A stretch of 28,178 bases of DNA from Chara braunii (Eukaryota; Streptophyta; Charophyceae; Charales; Characeae). This document shows, in pieces, positions 18,213 through 28,178 of this stretch (its first letter is position 1; the number at the start of each line of letters is the position of its first letter). The stretch spans positions 605,243 through 633,420 of the forward strand of contig BFEA01000686.1 of the NCBI GenBank assembly GCA_003427395.1, written 5' to 3'. The notes under the pieces are model-generated. The model searched no databases. It was not told where the DNA came from and saw only the letters and a program-made list of their open reading frames with translations. Both the position numbers and the translations under genes were made by a program.

Positions 18213-19933
18213 GCGTTCGGAGAGGTTGGCGTTGACAGCAGGCAGAGACCGGACACATGACGGTGAGGATCATGGGGGGGAGAGGACTCCTTCCGACGCT
18301 GGTATCCGCCCCCGCTCGCCGTCGGTGCTCCACACACAGGACTTTGAGGACATAGGGTTTGGTGGGAGCTTGGGAGATTTGAGTGTCGAGGGACGTCGAC
18401 GTGCCTCACTGCAGGAGGTGCGCACAGACGGGGACATTGAGCGGGGCCCTGTTGAGACTTAGGAGGAGAGGGATGCCCGTTTCGACCAAGAGGAGGAGGA
18501 GCGGCTGAGGAGTTTGCCACGTTGGGAGGGTCGGTTCGCGTATCTAGACGAGCAGCGTCGGCAGAGGGACTTGGAGACACGGGGGGGAGAGCCGTGACGT
18601 CGACGACTTGGGTGTCCCTGAGGAGGCGGTTCAGGGGGAGTTCGATTATGAGGGGCAGGATGCCGTCGCGGGTGGTGGGTCAGGTGGTGGACGACGCGGC
18701 GACGAGGAGACCGCGGGTGTTCCTGAGGGGCAGGATGTTGTCATGGGCGGTGGGTCCCCTAGTGGGGGCCGTGGCGACAGCGAGACCTCGGGTGACGAGG
18801 GACAGGGTGCCGCAATGTACGGCAGAGGAGAGGGTGGACCCGGTGGAGATGGGGATACAGCGGGTGTCGGTGGAGACGATGGACCGGATGACGACGATGA
18901 CGACGACCACAGTCCCGAGGACGATCCGTATAAGCTCGCCTTGGTGTTGAGGGACCCCACAGTGCCTCCCTTGCGCTTGACGACATAGCGCGCACTTTCT
19001 TCAACGCCGACGCTTTGGCGCATGCGTTGACGGATGACCCTTTTGCACACGTGAGCCGCAAGAGCGGCAAGCAGCGGCCCCCTGGGAGGGTATATTCACC
19101 GCCGCCGTTCACAGTGCAGAGCCCTCACTGGTTGGGTTCGTCGCTCAGCGGCGTTAGGGTGAGGTGGGGTCCGGCAGACGCAGCGACGGCGACAGAGATA
19201 GTGCAGGATCGATGCCTCCACCGCCCGCACGGACTCCGGAGGCCAGGGTCGACACAGCGGACCGGACGGTGGCACCCGGAGTTGCGCACAGTGGCGGTTA
19301 CCCGCCGCCACTCCGAGGAGGTGTGGGTGGCGGATGGTCAGCTGTTCGTCGGGTCGGGGACCGGTTGCGGGCGGATTACGACGCCGGGAGGGGCGTCCTC
19401 ACAGGACGTATGCCTGTTCAGACGCAAGCTGCGGAGGGTGGTCTGGACGTCCGAGCTTGCAGATTGCAGGCCGCATGCTTGGTTTGTCACGAGCGGAGAC
19501 GAGGAGATCATTGGTCCTCGAGGGCGCAGGGACATCCACCGACAGGCTGCGGGAAGAGCAGTTCACATCGGGCGAGGAGGGGTTGTTGATGCGTCCCGGG
19601 ACAAGACGACAGCATGGCCTCTCGGAGGTTGAGGCTCGATTCGCTGCAGGGGTTGCCGCTGGGCAGGCAGCATTGGACGCGATTCAGAGGGAGAGAGATA
19701 GAGGGATTGCTGCATAGGCGGAGGAGGACGAGGATGCAAACACTAAGTCCGAGTCGATCGAGACTGCGGCCCGCAGACACAAGGCACAGGTGGCCGCGGT
19801 GGACGCTGCAGCACATGCGGCATACGTCAGCGGGGCACGGGGCACAGGTGCCGGAGGGAGAGGGGGGCGCCGGGGAGGGCCGCATGGCCGCCCGTCCTCT
19901 GGGAGAGGCCGCGCGCGCTCTGGTGGGAGATGA
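18213..19933 (+). pseudogene. Long C-terminal extension of the hAT transposase, multiply frameshifted
   Basis: Coding-like, GC-rich, Gly/Asp/Glu/Arg-rich sequence continues past the 18212 stop in other frames. From about 18180 it reads through a TAG at 18460-18462 (RFDQEEEERLRSLPRWEGRF). From about 18600 to 18985 it reads ..DDDDDDDHSPEDDPYKLALV. From about 18990 it reads IARTFFNADALAHALTDDPF. Later pieces follow shifts near 19170-19200 and 19450, ending ..HGRPSSGRGRARSGGR at 19931-19933. Consistent composition and the absence of better frames suggest one ancestral reading frame of several hundred residues. Its function is unknown; low-complexity acidic tails are not a defining part of hAT transposases. 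Confidence 0.5.
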
Positions 19934-20079
19934 CGACGTCCGTGGTGGTTTTTTTTTTTTCATTAGTTTTTTTTTTTTTTTCACGTGGCTGTACAGCCTG
20001 GACGCTTTGTCGACAGGGTTGTTGCATATTTATGTCGATGTTGTTCCATGGAGACGACGACAGTATGTGGACATTAAGT

Positions 20080-20235
20080 TTTTTTTTTTTTTTTTTGCTA
20101 CTCGGTTGTACAGTAGAGACGACGCCCGTCGACGGGTCCAATTGTTTTTTGCTACTCTGTTGTGTAGCAGAGATGATGGGTCCAGTTTTTTTTTGCTACT
20201 AGGTTGTACAGTAGAGACTACGGGTCCAGTTTTTG
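20080..20235 (+). repeat. Three tandem T-run/hairpin units
   Basis: Units start with a T run, then 'gctactNggttgtacagtagagac' and end '..gggtccagtt' (starting 20097, 20151 and 20195). Each can form a small hairpin: CTACT/AGTAG in units 1 and 3, GCTAC/GTAGC in unit 2. They lie in the hAT 3' flank. Confidence 0.7.
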
Positions 20236-20239
20236 GCTT

Positions 20240-21056
20240 CAGCCTTGTACATACGCATTTCCATTGAAATGCTTTGTCATATATTTGCTCTTGTTCCTTG
20301 CATCTGAGTTGTTGTTGTTTGGTGATTGTTTTCTGCTTTGTTGTCGTGATTGTTGCAAATTATGTGCTTCTCTGATGCCACGCACCTGCATGTTATGGAT
20401 GCCTCCATTATGAATGTGCTGTTAATTTCAGATGCGACATAGGGATGATGTGCTAATGAATGTGTTCTTACATAAATGATGTGCTAATGAATGTCCATCA
20501 GTCTCATGAGTGAACACACACTATGACACACTTGCCTGTTATCATGGTTTGAAACTAGTGGTTCGCCGCACTGTGATTGATTTTCAATGTGTTTTGACAT
20601 CGGTATGCCAAACAGGGTCTGACTTATGATTGCCATGAATGTGTTGTTTTAAAATAAGCCACGAACTGTCATCGCCCTCATTAATGAAACCGACGCCAAC
20701 CTTTCAGTGTGTGAGGCCCTGATCCGCGTGGGGTCTGCCATCTACAACCCGTCTAGCTTTGACCCGGCCTGACCGCACGGCCCGCCCCAACCAGGCCCTC
20801 ACCCAACGCACGTTGGCCCGACCGCGGAGAGGGCAAATATTTTTTTTTATATTTTTCCACTGTTCCAGACCCTCCTCCCTGCGACCCCTCATTGACGAAC
20901 CTGCACACGGGGGGCGCTGGATTTTTCGCGGCCCACCCTTTCAGGGTCTTGTGCAGGAACCCCCTGATTTTTTTTTTTTTTACACTCTGTCACTTTGAGG
21001 GGGTGCCTCCTCACCCCCCCACCCCAAACCCGCTCACCGCTTTGAAAACTGCCTCC
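20240..21056. other. hAT 3' non-coding region
   Basis: No convincing gene. A small direct repeat, 'atgatgtgctaatgaatgt', occurs twice (near 20443 and 20476). GC content rises towards the GGCCG-rich right terminus. Confidence 0.6.
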
Positions 21057-21206
21057 CAGATCGGCCGACACCGTGGCCGAAAAAACTCGGTCGGACTGGC
21101 CGTGGCCGAAAAAACTCGGTCGGAACGGCCGCGGCCGGGAAGGTCCCGGCCTAGGCCGCCGGCCGTGGCTTGGGCCGAACTCGGGCACGGCCAGCGTGCA
21201 ACATAG
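21057..21206. repeat. hAT right subterminal repeats and terminal inverted repeat
   Basis: Contains a tandem pair of 'gtggccgaaaaaactcggtc' units (about 21072 and 21103) and many GGCCG words, then the 13-bp terminal repeat at 21194-21206. It resembles the subterminal regions to which hAT transposases bind. Confidence 0.75.
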
Positions 21207-21214
21207 GTCGAGAG
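21207..21214. repeat. 8-bp target-site duplication of hAT, right
   Basis: GTCGAGAG, identical to 13848-13855. Confidence 0.95.
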
Positions 21215-22421
21215 AGTATATAAACTAGCGTTCAATACTGAGTCCGATATCATCCGAATCAAGATAATCAACACTAAAAAGTTCACGCACTTCCCCAAGA
21301 AAGTTGTCAAGAACACGATTGTTAACAGAAGCGGCATCGTCATTTGTAGGACATAGAATTAACTGAGGCAAGAAATAATCGGCATCCCCCACATGGTTGG
21401 ACACATTATCAAACGTCCATGAAATCAACTCATCAATTGGTTTATCTGTACAAATCTTACGTGGCAATCCGACCGAAGTTGGTTCATTAGGAACAACACG
21501 AGGATGGTCACCATTCCCAATACGCATCAAAAAGTGGTCATACATTCGTGCCATTTCATCATTGCCCAAACTTAAGATTCGGATATTTTCGGTCAGTTGA
21601 TGAACATCAAAAAGTTTCCAGAAAGGAGACATTTTCATGGACGCATCAATTTGTTGTGCTCGCGATCCGTGTTTCACAACCAGTAAAACCTGTCTAAAAT
21701 CCCCAGTGAGAAGTAAAACTTTCCCACCAAACGGCTCGTCACTGTTACAGAGGTCTCGAAGCGTAATATCAAGAGCTTCCAAGTGAAACTTGTTACTCAT
21801 CGGAGCCTCATCCCAATCAATCAAGTCGGTACAGCAGATAAGTTCTGCAAGATCACTTAAAGTTTGTTTCGGAATCAAGAAGGGACGCGTGTTATCACGT
21901 TTCAAAGGTGCGCGAAATCATGAATGAAACATTCGACCCCCCGTCAAAAGAGTCGTCGCTATGCCACTGAACGCGATGGCAAGTGCAATGGCAGAACACG
22001 ACCTGATGCCCGCCAAAATCGTTTCAATGCAAAAAGTTTTTCCTGTTCCAGTCGATTCATTGACAAAAGCACGCAACGGTTTTTTCTTTTGCACAACCCA
22101 AACGACTATTTCCACCAACACTCGTTGACGTGGATGAAGACGTCGAAAATTACAGTCATATCTGCGTTGCATTAGAATAGGATCATACGACAACTCGTCA
22201 TTTAGAATCGAGGATACCGTTCTATTCTCGTAATGTCTCGTTATGTTCTCAATAATTTTTTTTCCGTCGGGTGTTGGATAGTAAAGGCAAAACGGATGGA
22301 TGTTTTTTCCAGACTCTTTCAAAATACGGTCAAGATGGAATAACACTAACGACTGCAAAATGTTTGGGGGAACAATTTCATTGTCCGCGCGATACTGAAA
22401 ATCATCGCACATCTTATCCAA
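21207..22421 (-). pseudogene. Helitron RepHel, Pif1-type helicase N-terminal part
   Basis: One frame with in-frame TGA at 21918-21920 and TAG at 21225-21227. Motifs in order: Walker A, TGTGKTF (canonical GGTGKT with the first Gly replaced), SGIATTLLTGGR, Walker B LIDWDEAPM, motif III GDFRQ (usually followed by LPV; here LLV), LTENIRI, and LCPTNDDAASVNNRVL. This is the 5'-3' DNA helicase domain that unwinds during rolling-circle transposition. It stops at the hAT insertion and continues at 13855. Upstream it connects by a frameshift near 22400. Confidence 0.9.
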
Positions 22422-23465
22422 TGTCGTTCAAAGAAACGGACAGGATCGTTCACCGGACCAAACGCGAGAACCATAGCAAATATTTTACGAACTTCTTCTG
22501 GCATGTAATACGCAGCGGCTGTGGCTATGCATTGATCGTATGTATCGTATGTTTGCAAAAGGCCTAATTGAAGACACATGGATCGGAAAAGAATCATATT
22601 CGACTCCGTCCACCGTACGAATTTCGGCAAAAGAGCGCACCCCACAGAAATGTTCGTGGTTTAGCAATACGAGCAGATAGAATCGTTCCCCTTCGGTAAT
22701 CCTACGTGATGCAACCGAGATATCTTTTCGAAGGGACCACCGTGGAGATCACGCTTTCTTCGGTTCCACTTCTTATGTTTGTTAACCCATACATGAGTAT
22801 TAACGATTTCTGTGTAAAGAGGAAGCTCCTCTTTAAGAACACCTTCATTCAAAACGTTGTGTTTTATCCATGCCGTCAATTTCGTTTTCGGGGGTTTATG
22901 CGAAACAACCTCATGCTCAGTGTCGGGTTCGAATTGTAATTTTTGCATGTTTTCGAGATGCACGGGCAACCTTTCCACGGCGGATCATTGTTCCGCAACG
23001 TCAAACTCAAATAAACGATAGCATGCTTCGCATGCACCTACAACACGCATATCTTGATACAATTTAACTTCGTCGATGACCGCATTATTATCCTGCTCAC
23101 AAACCATAGCACGATCGCACCCTTTGTATACTTACTTCTACACGTACTTGCACGCCTTGATGTTAGCACAATATTCAACATTCAAGTGGCAATTAAACCT
23201 CATCAGCAAGTACGGGTCATACGGGACCACATGGCGATTGTCGTAAACGACACCATTTTGAACAATCGTAAAACCACCGTCACTTGGTTTCCATCTCCTA
23301 TACGAAGGGTACGTTTGTTCGTCTTTGAATGTTGTTGTGAAAATGAAGTCTTTCGGAAACCCTTTTGTGCATTCTCCGTCCTCCGTACACGAAGCGTCAC
23401 GTTTCTCCGCACCACAAATCCCGTGTAACATGAACTTGGCTACCTTTTCTCTCAATTCCCCTTCC
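22346..23465 (-). pseudogene. Helitron RepHel, region between Rep and helicase, with tyrosine motif
   Basis: Pieces in shifting frames match the central part of Helitron RepHel proteins. KVAKFMLHGICG, CTEDGECTKGFPKDF, YPSYRRW and VVPYDPYLLMRFNCHLNVEY (23455-23138) are followed by a KYV-stop-K-stop-VYKG stretch at about 23150-23120, then VERLPVHLENMQKLQF (22978 on), SFAEIRTVDGVEY (near 22610) and the LAFGPVNDP region (22440). The stops fall in the segment that in intact proteins carries the paired catalytic tyrosines. Confidence 0.85.
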
Positions 23466-23931
23466 GGGAGAGAAGGTTAACAACAATCGTACTTTTCATC
23501 ACCACTTCCCGACACCCTTCACCACTTCAGGATGCAGCCTGCCTAATCAGGTGGTTTTCAGGATCTTCGGACCTTTCACCACTTCAGGACCATTCAGGTA
23601 TGAAAATCCTGAATGGTCCTGAAATGGTGAAACCTCCAAAGACCTTGAAAACCACCTGTTTAGGCAGGCTGCATCCTCAAGTGGTGAAGGGTGGTTTTCA
23701 TGGTCTTCGGACCTTTCACCACTTCAGGACCATTCAGGATTTTCAGATTGCCCAAAACTCTCACGTGACCACTTTAGAACACCCTTCACCACTTCAGGAT
23801 GCAGTCTGCCTAAACAAGTGGTTTTCAGGGTCTTCGGACCTTTCACCACTTCATGACCATTCAGGATTTTCAGACTGCCCAACACTCTCACTTCAGAAAT
23901 TTCATTCCTGAATTTTCAGCTACCCGATAAC
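23466..23931. repeat. Palindromic repeat cluster inserted in Helitron Rep
   Basis: Built from a unit of about 110 bp beginning 'cacccttcaccacttcagga' and ending '..cccaacactctcac'. Unit 1 is direct (23513-23597), unit 2 inverted (23608-23693), forming a hairpin of about 85 bp per arm. Unit 3 is a truncated direct copy (about 23696-23764), and unit 4 is direct and full length (23780-23891). It interrupts the Rep coding sequence. No flanking duplication was recognised. Confidence 0.8.
23924..23931. repeat. Target-site duplication of MITE, left
   Basis: CCGATAAC, matching TCGATAAC at 24445-24452 at 7 of 8 positions. Confidence 0.8.
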
Positions 23932-24444
23932 CTATGATAAATTGGGTATCTGGCCGGATAATCTGGTCGGATTATCTGGCCAGATGATGGGGGGGTAGGA
24001 TCATTCGGAAATCCGGATAATTAAAAAAAAGGACAAAAAAAAAGCAAAAAAAAAAAAAAAAAAAAAAGTGATATTGCGCATGCAAAATACAGTAGAACTA
24101 CATTCCTATTTCATGAAAAGCTTGATAGGGCATTGAAGGGTTCAAAAGGGGTAAGATAGGGAATAAAGGGGTTTAGAGGGGGGATGCTTAATTCATTCTA
24201 TAATTTTTTATTTTAATATTATTTTCTTCTTCTGTTATATCTGTTGAGATATCAAAGATGACCTCAAACCAAATGTTGTTTGTATCATTCAGCTGAAGAA
24301 CATACTTTTTTTCCAGAGTTTTTTTATTTTTTTTATTATTATTATTTTTTTTTGCGCAGGGCCGGATTTTCTATATCCGAAATTCATCCGGATTGAAAAT
24401 TTTGGATGAAATTGGTCTGCCGGATATCCGGAATTTTATCATAG
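23932..24444. mobile_element. 513-bp non-autonomous hAT-like MITE
   Basis: The ends are inverted: CTATGATAAA at the left and TTTATCATAG at the right, with weaker inversion continuing (ggtatctggccgga against ccggatatccgg). An 8-bp near-perfect duplication flanks it. The interior is AT-rich with repeated 'ggat/atccgg' words and A and T runs, and has no ORF. The 8-bp duplication and CTATG terminus, shared with the large hAT at 13856, point to the hAT superfamily. Confidence 0.8.
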
Positions 24445-25212
24445 TCGATAACCGCTTGGAGGAATCTCGGCACACACCACATTGTCAACAACATCTGAAT
24501 CCCGAATTTCATCATCCGGATGCAGGATAACCAATATGTGTGTGTGTGGTAGACCTCTTTTCTGAAACTCCACCACATACAACATTTCACTCACCCTACC
24601 AAAGATCCGTTTGTTCTTTATCTCATCAATCAACTGTGCAAGATAACCTTTGAACACTCGCGTGAGAAAATCCGGCTTGTCGTTAGGACATTGACCTGGC
24701 AACAGAGCTTGTTTGATCTCCGACCAGTTAAGTTAGTGTTGCACGTCATAGTGATGAAAAAATCCGGTTTTCTGAATCGTCTCACAATTGCCATGTTGTT
24801 GTGATACCTTTCATTTATATATCGGGGCCCCCCAGTGAACGTTGATGGTAAAACCACTTTTGTCCCAATACCGTCACCACGTTGATTTTGTTGCACAACG
24901 TCTCGTAAATCCTGATAAAATTCATGAGTGCAATTCTTTTTGATGGAATCTCACCCATTTTAAACGGAGGAATTCAACTTTAGCGTACGCCATGCAACAA
25001 AACTCGAGGAAGAAACGTGTTGCATAAAGGAGGCAAGACCTTTCGCCATCGTGCTCGTGAAGATGAAATACATAGTACTCCTTGACACTAAGTCTTGGCG
25101 GTCATCCAGCCTCCGAGGCACGTCGTACAGACCAACTATCAATTCCCTCCGAGAAAAGTAAAACAAACCTTAAGCAGTCGTGCGATCGAGAACATTCCGG
25201 AACCACAACTGT
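24439..25212 (-). pseudogene. Helitron RepHel, HUH Rep endonuclease domain
   Basis: Two frames joined by a shift near 24730. VLPSTFTGGPRYINERYHNN, AIVRRFRKPDFFITMTCNTN (24896-24740) and then PGQCPNDKPDFLTRVFKG, IFGRVSEMLYVVEFQKRG and LPHTHILVIL. The His-x-His at 24546-24538 is the metal-binding HUH motif of the rolling-circle nuclease. The frame ends in VCAEIPPSGYRL at the MITE junction. Upstream, 24960-25212 is more degraded but contains a WRRVLPPL/GG-like Rep segment in shifted frames. Confidence 0.85.
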
Positions 25213-26112
25213 CTACCGCTCACCAGGAAGAGGAGCACGCAAACGAATCTCGAGCTCACGAGGAAGGAGTTCATCGGTTATCAGAACACACACCTCATGT
25301 AGACTCATAGGACGGTTATAACGCCTTGCATGTTCCTCCTCAGGCATGACATCCGGATTTATGACCAACTTCCTCCCATTCAAGGTTTCCTGTGGAAGGT
25401 CAGCAACCGTCATAAAGTCCTTCATGTAATTGTTACATTGCTGTAGCAATTCGTGAAACCTTCTCAATATGCGTTTCGCTCGATCAAGTTCGGCATCGGA
25501 TATACGTGCAGGTACGTTAAGGAAATCTACCATTTGATCAATCGTATCGTCCAAACGTTGAGGATCGTGCAAGTATAGTTGCGCAAACTGAGGACGTTCC
25601 CCTTCCCCGACAGCCAATGCACCAATACGATGAAAGATTGGACCTTGAACCGGAAGTTGGCCCTGGAATCCTTGAACACCATCGCTCAGTTGCTTCAACC
25701 GTGAGGATGCGAGGGATAAACTATTATTAATTATGCTCATATTGTTTCGAAGGAATCGGCCGTCGAAACTTCGAGACGTCCAAAGGGAAAGAATCTCATG
25801 CTCCGGGGAGCCTTCGCAAGGTCATTCTCATGAAGGACAACGTTTTGTACCTTTTCGGCAACACATCTTTGTTTATTTTGTTTCATGATGCTACAATTTA
25901 GCACCACAATATCTACACGGATCTCGACCGCTAATGTCGAATGGTTCAACAGTGTTAACATTTCCAAAAATCGCAATGGTGTTCTCAACCGCCACATACG
26001 TTGTTGTCACGGGTGCCTTTGGGAGTGCATCAAGATCATGAGCAGGACCATCATGCGAATCATTCATTTCTTCCTCGCGACTATTTGGTTCACTGTCTTC
26101 ACGATTGTTCAT
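25213..26112 (-). pseudogene. Helitron RepHel, N-terminal region
   Basis: Three frames. 26112-25891 starts at an ATG with an acidic segment and reaches CRYCGAKL. After a TAG come HHE and a CCRKG..RCPS stretch (about 25880-25825). Together these are the Cys/His cluster that precedes Helitron Rep domains. 25740-25213 is an intact 175-codon frame (MSIINNSLSLASSRLKQLSD, GPIFHRIGALAVGEGERPQF, AQLYLHDP..), the characteristic region between the zinc cluster and the HUH domain. Frameshifts join them. Confidence 0.8.
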
Positions 26113-26136
26113 TGAATTTCAATTTCTCACGGATGG

Positions 26137-26225
26137 ATTCTGCGATTGTTTCGCTCTTGATAACAGACTCTGCGAGTGCCTCGCCCAAAAAGATTGACTC
26201 TGCGATTGTCTCGCAAGAGAAGATG
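26137..26225. repeat. Imperfect tandem repeat
   Basis: The motif 'gaytctgcgattgtytcgc' occurs about three times (26137, 26167, 26193), spaced near 28 bp, with a fourth weak copy after 26220. It lies between two coding segments of the Helitron and may be a spacer or a repeated peptide. Confidence 0.55.
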
Positions 26226-26288
26226 CACTACTCGATTGCGCAGAAGCGCTTGCTCGAATCTCTCGAAGAATATTCATAGCGAACAACT

Positions 26289-27587
26289 TCACCTCACACC
26301 CAGCATAAAATCTTTATGAACACGCACATCTTCTTTCCTCCTATGATTTTTAACCGCAACTCTCAATGCACACATCCGTTTAACATGAAAGTTTGATCGG
26401 TTTGCCTGGTTTTTCCTTCGTTTTGAAATTATACGTGACATAGAACATGTTTCATTCATATTCATTCTATCGACTTGTTTCGTTCCTCCACCAACCTCTA
26501 TAGTACTTTCAACAACTATTGCACTTCCATCATTATGATAGTCCGATGACACACGGTGAGGCATCGACGACAACGATCCAAGTTCCAAACGACGAACGAC
26601 TTTATTCGCACGGAGTCGTCGAATCAGCAACATATTGTACCATCGGTTGCGCCTTGAACGAATCGGTTTCCGTAATAATAATCTTTTCTGTCGATTAATC
26701 AACGTGTTCGGTGAATTCGGTGAGGTCGTGGCAGCAGAACATGCATTTGCATGAACATCCGTCAAGGGAGGACAATCATTACTCTCCACAAATCTTTGTT
26801 GGATATCGGCAATCAATGTCCACGATAAACAATTGTATATATTTGCCGAGTGCGAGAGAAAATTATCGAGTAAAACGGATCTTTCGACAATCGAAACGAA
26901 ATCTGCATTTATTGCAACATCCGTACGAATTTCAAGCGAACGTTCACTTTGCAAGGTCATAGAGAGATTTCTAGGACAACTAATGTGATCCATACCAACA
27001 TTAATATTTCCTGGACTCGTTCTTTTAAAAAACACAAGGCTTGTGAAATCATTCATCGATGGAATCGATTGGTGAAAAGATAGAGACTTATCACTACATT
27101 GTTCCTCAGTAGAACAATCAAGACCATAATCTTGACTTACCACCGGTTGTTTATCTCGCCTTTAAGCAGTCGGTTCACCTACAACACCTACCGCCTGTAG
27201 TAAAGACCTCCGGGTTCGACGACTTTGGGAAGGTGGTCATCCACGTTTGCGGTGCTCGAGTTGTGATGGCATCGCTGTCTCACTTGTAGAGCGACAGAGA
27301 GTAACATTCGAACCTATACGCAGTCCCAATCTATGGTTGGATGAGGAAGAAGGACCCTCGAACAAAGACAAACCGACTTGACCTAGAACAATGGCAGGAC
27401 ACCTAGTACACTCTGATACTAACGGCTAGGACACCGAAGGATCATTCATAACCCTTTTAAAAGGCCGATGGCATTTTTGACGCTTCCACGGAACATGCAA
27501 TGACTTATCCACAGGTGAAGAGAAGATTGGAACGTTGGATAAATTACTGTTGGTTGAACCTTCACGTGGATCTTGGTCCTCTTCCAT
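26289..27587 (-). pseudogene. ORF upstream of RepHel, same strand, unassigned
   Basis: One frame from an ATG at 27587 to a stop at 26289, with three in-frame stops (TAG near 27430, a TGA near 27240, a TAA near 27164). The longest open part is 284 codons (27143-26289). It is Ser/Arg-rich with basic C-terminal segments (ISKRRKNQANRSNFHVKRMC) and a CTRCPAIVLGQVG piece near 27400. I recognise no domain. It could be a 5' exon of RepHel or a separate Helitron gene. Confidence 0.45.
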
Positions 27588-28178
27588 ATTAATGGGCACG
27601 TAGGTATGTATTTCTACATGGGCACGTCACGATAGATAGGAGGAATAAGATGCATATAGACAACTAAAACGAAAAGAAAACACCTGAAAACATTCATATA
27701 TAGATGTAATTATATGAAGAGAGTAATACAGTGTCAAGTAGAAAAGAAAAAAATACAGAAAAAACAAAGAAGACGCAATGCAACACAGCCGAAATGCGAA
27801 GCATAGAAGATCAACGGAAATAAGGAGTCAGTTTTTTTTTTTTTTTTTTTTTTGGCACGCTATCGAGCTTAATCAATGTTAATAATTTAGATCGGAATTT
27901 CTTTGTTCGTGCAAATATAGATGTATAGGTCTACTTTAATGTTATTGCAAATGTTTAATTGGGATCGGAACCTCTTTGGACTCCAATTGAGGTTAATTAA
28001 GACGCCTATTATTTTGTTCTTATGCCTCATTCGTTCTTATGTTAGATCTATGATCCTATAGGTCCCTTAGTCTTTTCAGGGCTCCATGCGATAGAGTCAT
28101 ACGTACCTCGTCTGTCCACGTTTGCCCTTTGTCATTCTTTGGTAGGGCGCACTTTCCTGTTCGGATAAATTTGTCACT
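27588..28178. other. No gene recognised
   Basis: AT-rich, with a T run at 27832-27854. No long frame, no repeat shared with the rest of the window, and no recognisable Helitron 5' end. Confidence 0.6.

Larger units (their letters stand above)
13856..21206 (+). mobile_element. hAT superfamily transposon (~7.35 kb including gap)
   Basis: Perfect 13-bp terminal inverted repeats CTATGTTGCACGC (13856-13868) and GCGTGCAACATAG (21194-21206) are flanked by an exact 8-bp duplication, the hAT hallmark. GGCCG-rich clusters lie near both ends (13866-13950, 15030-15110, 21057-21192) and are candidate subterminal transposase-binding repeats. It contains the transposase frame from 15364. It is inserted in the helicase frame of the Helitron. 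Confidence 0.95.
8283..27587 (-). mobile_element. Large decayed Helitron carrying nested insertions
   Basis: Minus-strand rolling-circle element. The extent is set by its probable 3' terminus (hairpin plus CTAG, 8283-8307) and by the most upstream frame that can be connected to the RepHel protein (27587). The 5' TC end is not identified and may lie beyond the window. Homology pieces occur in the right order: N-terminal Cys-rich region, HUH Rep, Pif1-type helicase. They are interrupted by the hAT (13856-21206), the MITE and repeat cluster (about 23466-24444) and the foldback element (8779-10218). That the 3' end belongs to this same Helitron is inferred from orientation and order only. Confidence 0.5.

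Noticed and set aside
23513-23891. CRISPR-like array
   Set aside because: Eukaryotic context, units are long, one inverted, and spacers are absent.

Overview
This is a eukaryotic window made almost entirely of transposable elements nested in one another, plus microsatellites. The long (TA)n and (GA)n tracts, the style of the gag-like and hAT proteins, and the mix of a Penelope-like element, a Helitron and a hAT suggest a repeat-rich green-lineage nuclear genome. A charophyte such as Chara is my best guess, by inference only. I see no intact host gene. The assembly is imperfect: there is an N gap at 14123-14757, there are single Ns at 7549, 7827 and 9810, and sequencing-adapter sequence remains at 1415-1452.

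Positions 1-8282 read mainly on the minus strand. They hold two half-units of a long-inverted-repeat (foldback) family (1-583 and 621-1204) and the adapter. A gag-like ORF with a coiled coil and a defective zinc knuckle (1497-2876) lies between two ~210-bp direct repeats. Next come two copies of a hammerhead-ribozyme-like motif (3410-3460, 3588-3638). A Penelope-like retroelement follows (4267-7177), with the GIY-YIG endonuclease placed before the reverse transcriptase (permuted order). Just upstream of it is the tail of a second gag-like ORF (7221-7826). The layout fits one retroelement family: gag-like ORF1, EN-RT ORF2 and a 3' hammerhead. Grouping them this way is inference.

From 8283 to at least 27587 is a large decayed Helitron on the minus strand. 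Its probable 3' end (hairpin plus CTAG) is at 8283-8307. Its RepHel protein runs from ~26112 down to 13398: N-terminal zinc-finger-like region, HUH Rep domain, tyrosine region, Pif1-type helicase. The protein is broken by stops, frameshifts and insertions. Later insertions are a 1.4-kb foldback element with ~0.7-kb arms between (TA)n tracts (8779-10218), a 7.35-kb hAT transposon (13856-21206), and a 513-bp MITE (23932-24444) beside a palindromic repeat cluster (23513-23891).

The hAT is the clearest event. It has 13-bp perfect terminal inverted repeats and an exact 8-bp target duplication. Removing it and one duplication restores the helicase reading frame. It carries a BED/DUF659/dimerisation-domain transposase with a long acidic C-terminal extension, frameshifted in several places, in a GC-rich block that contrasts with the AT-rich Helitron around it.
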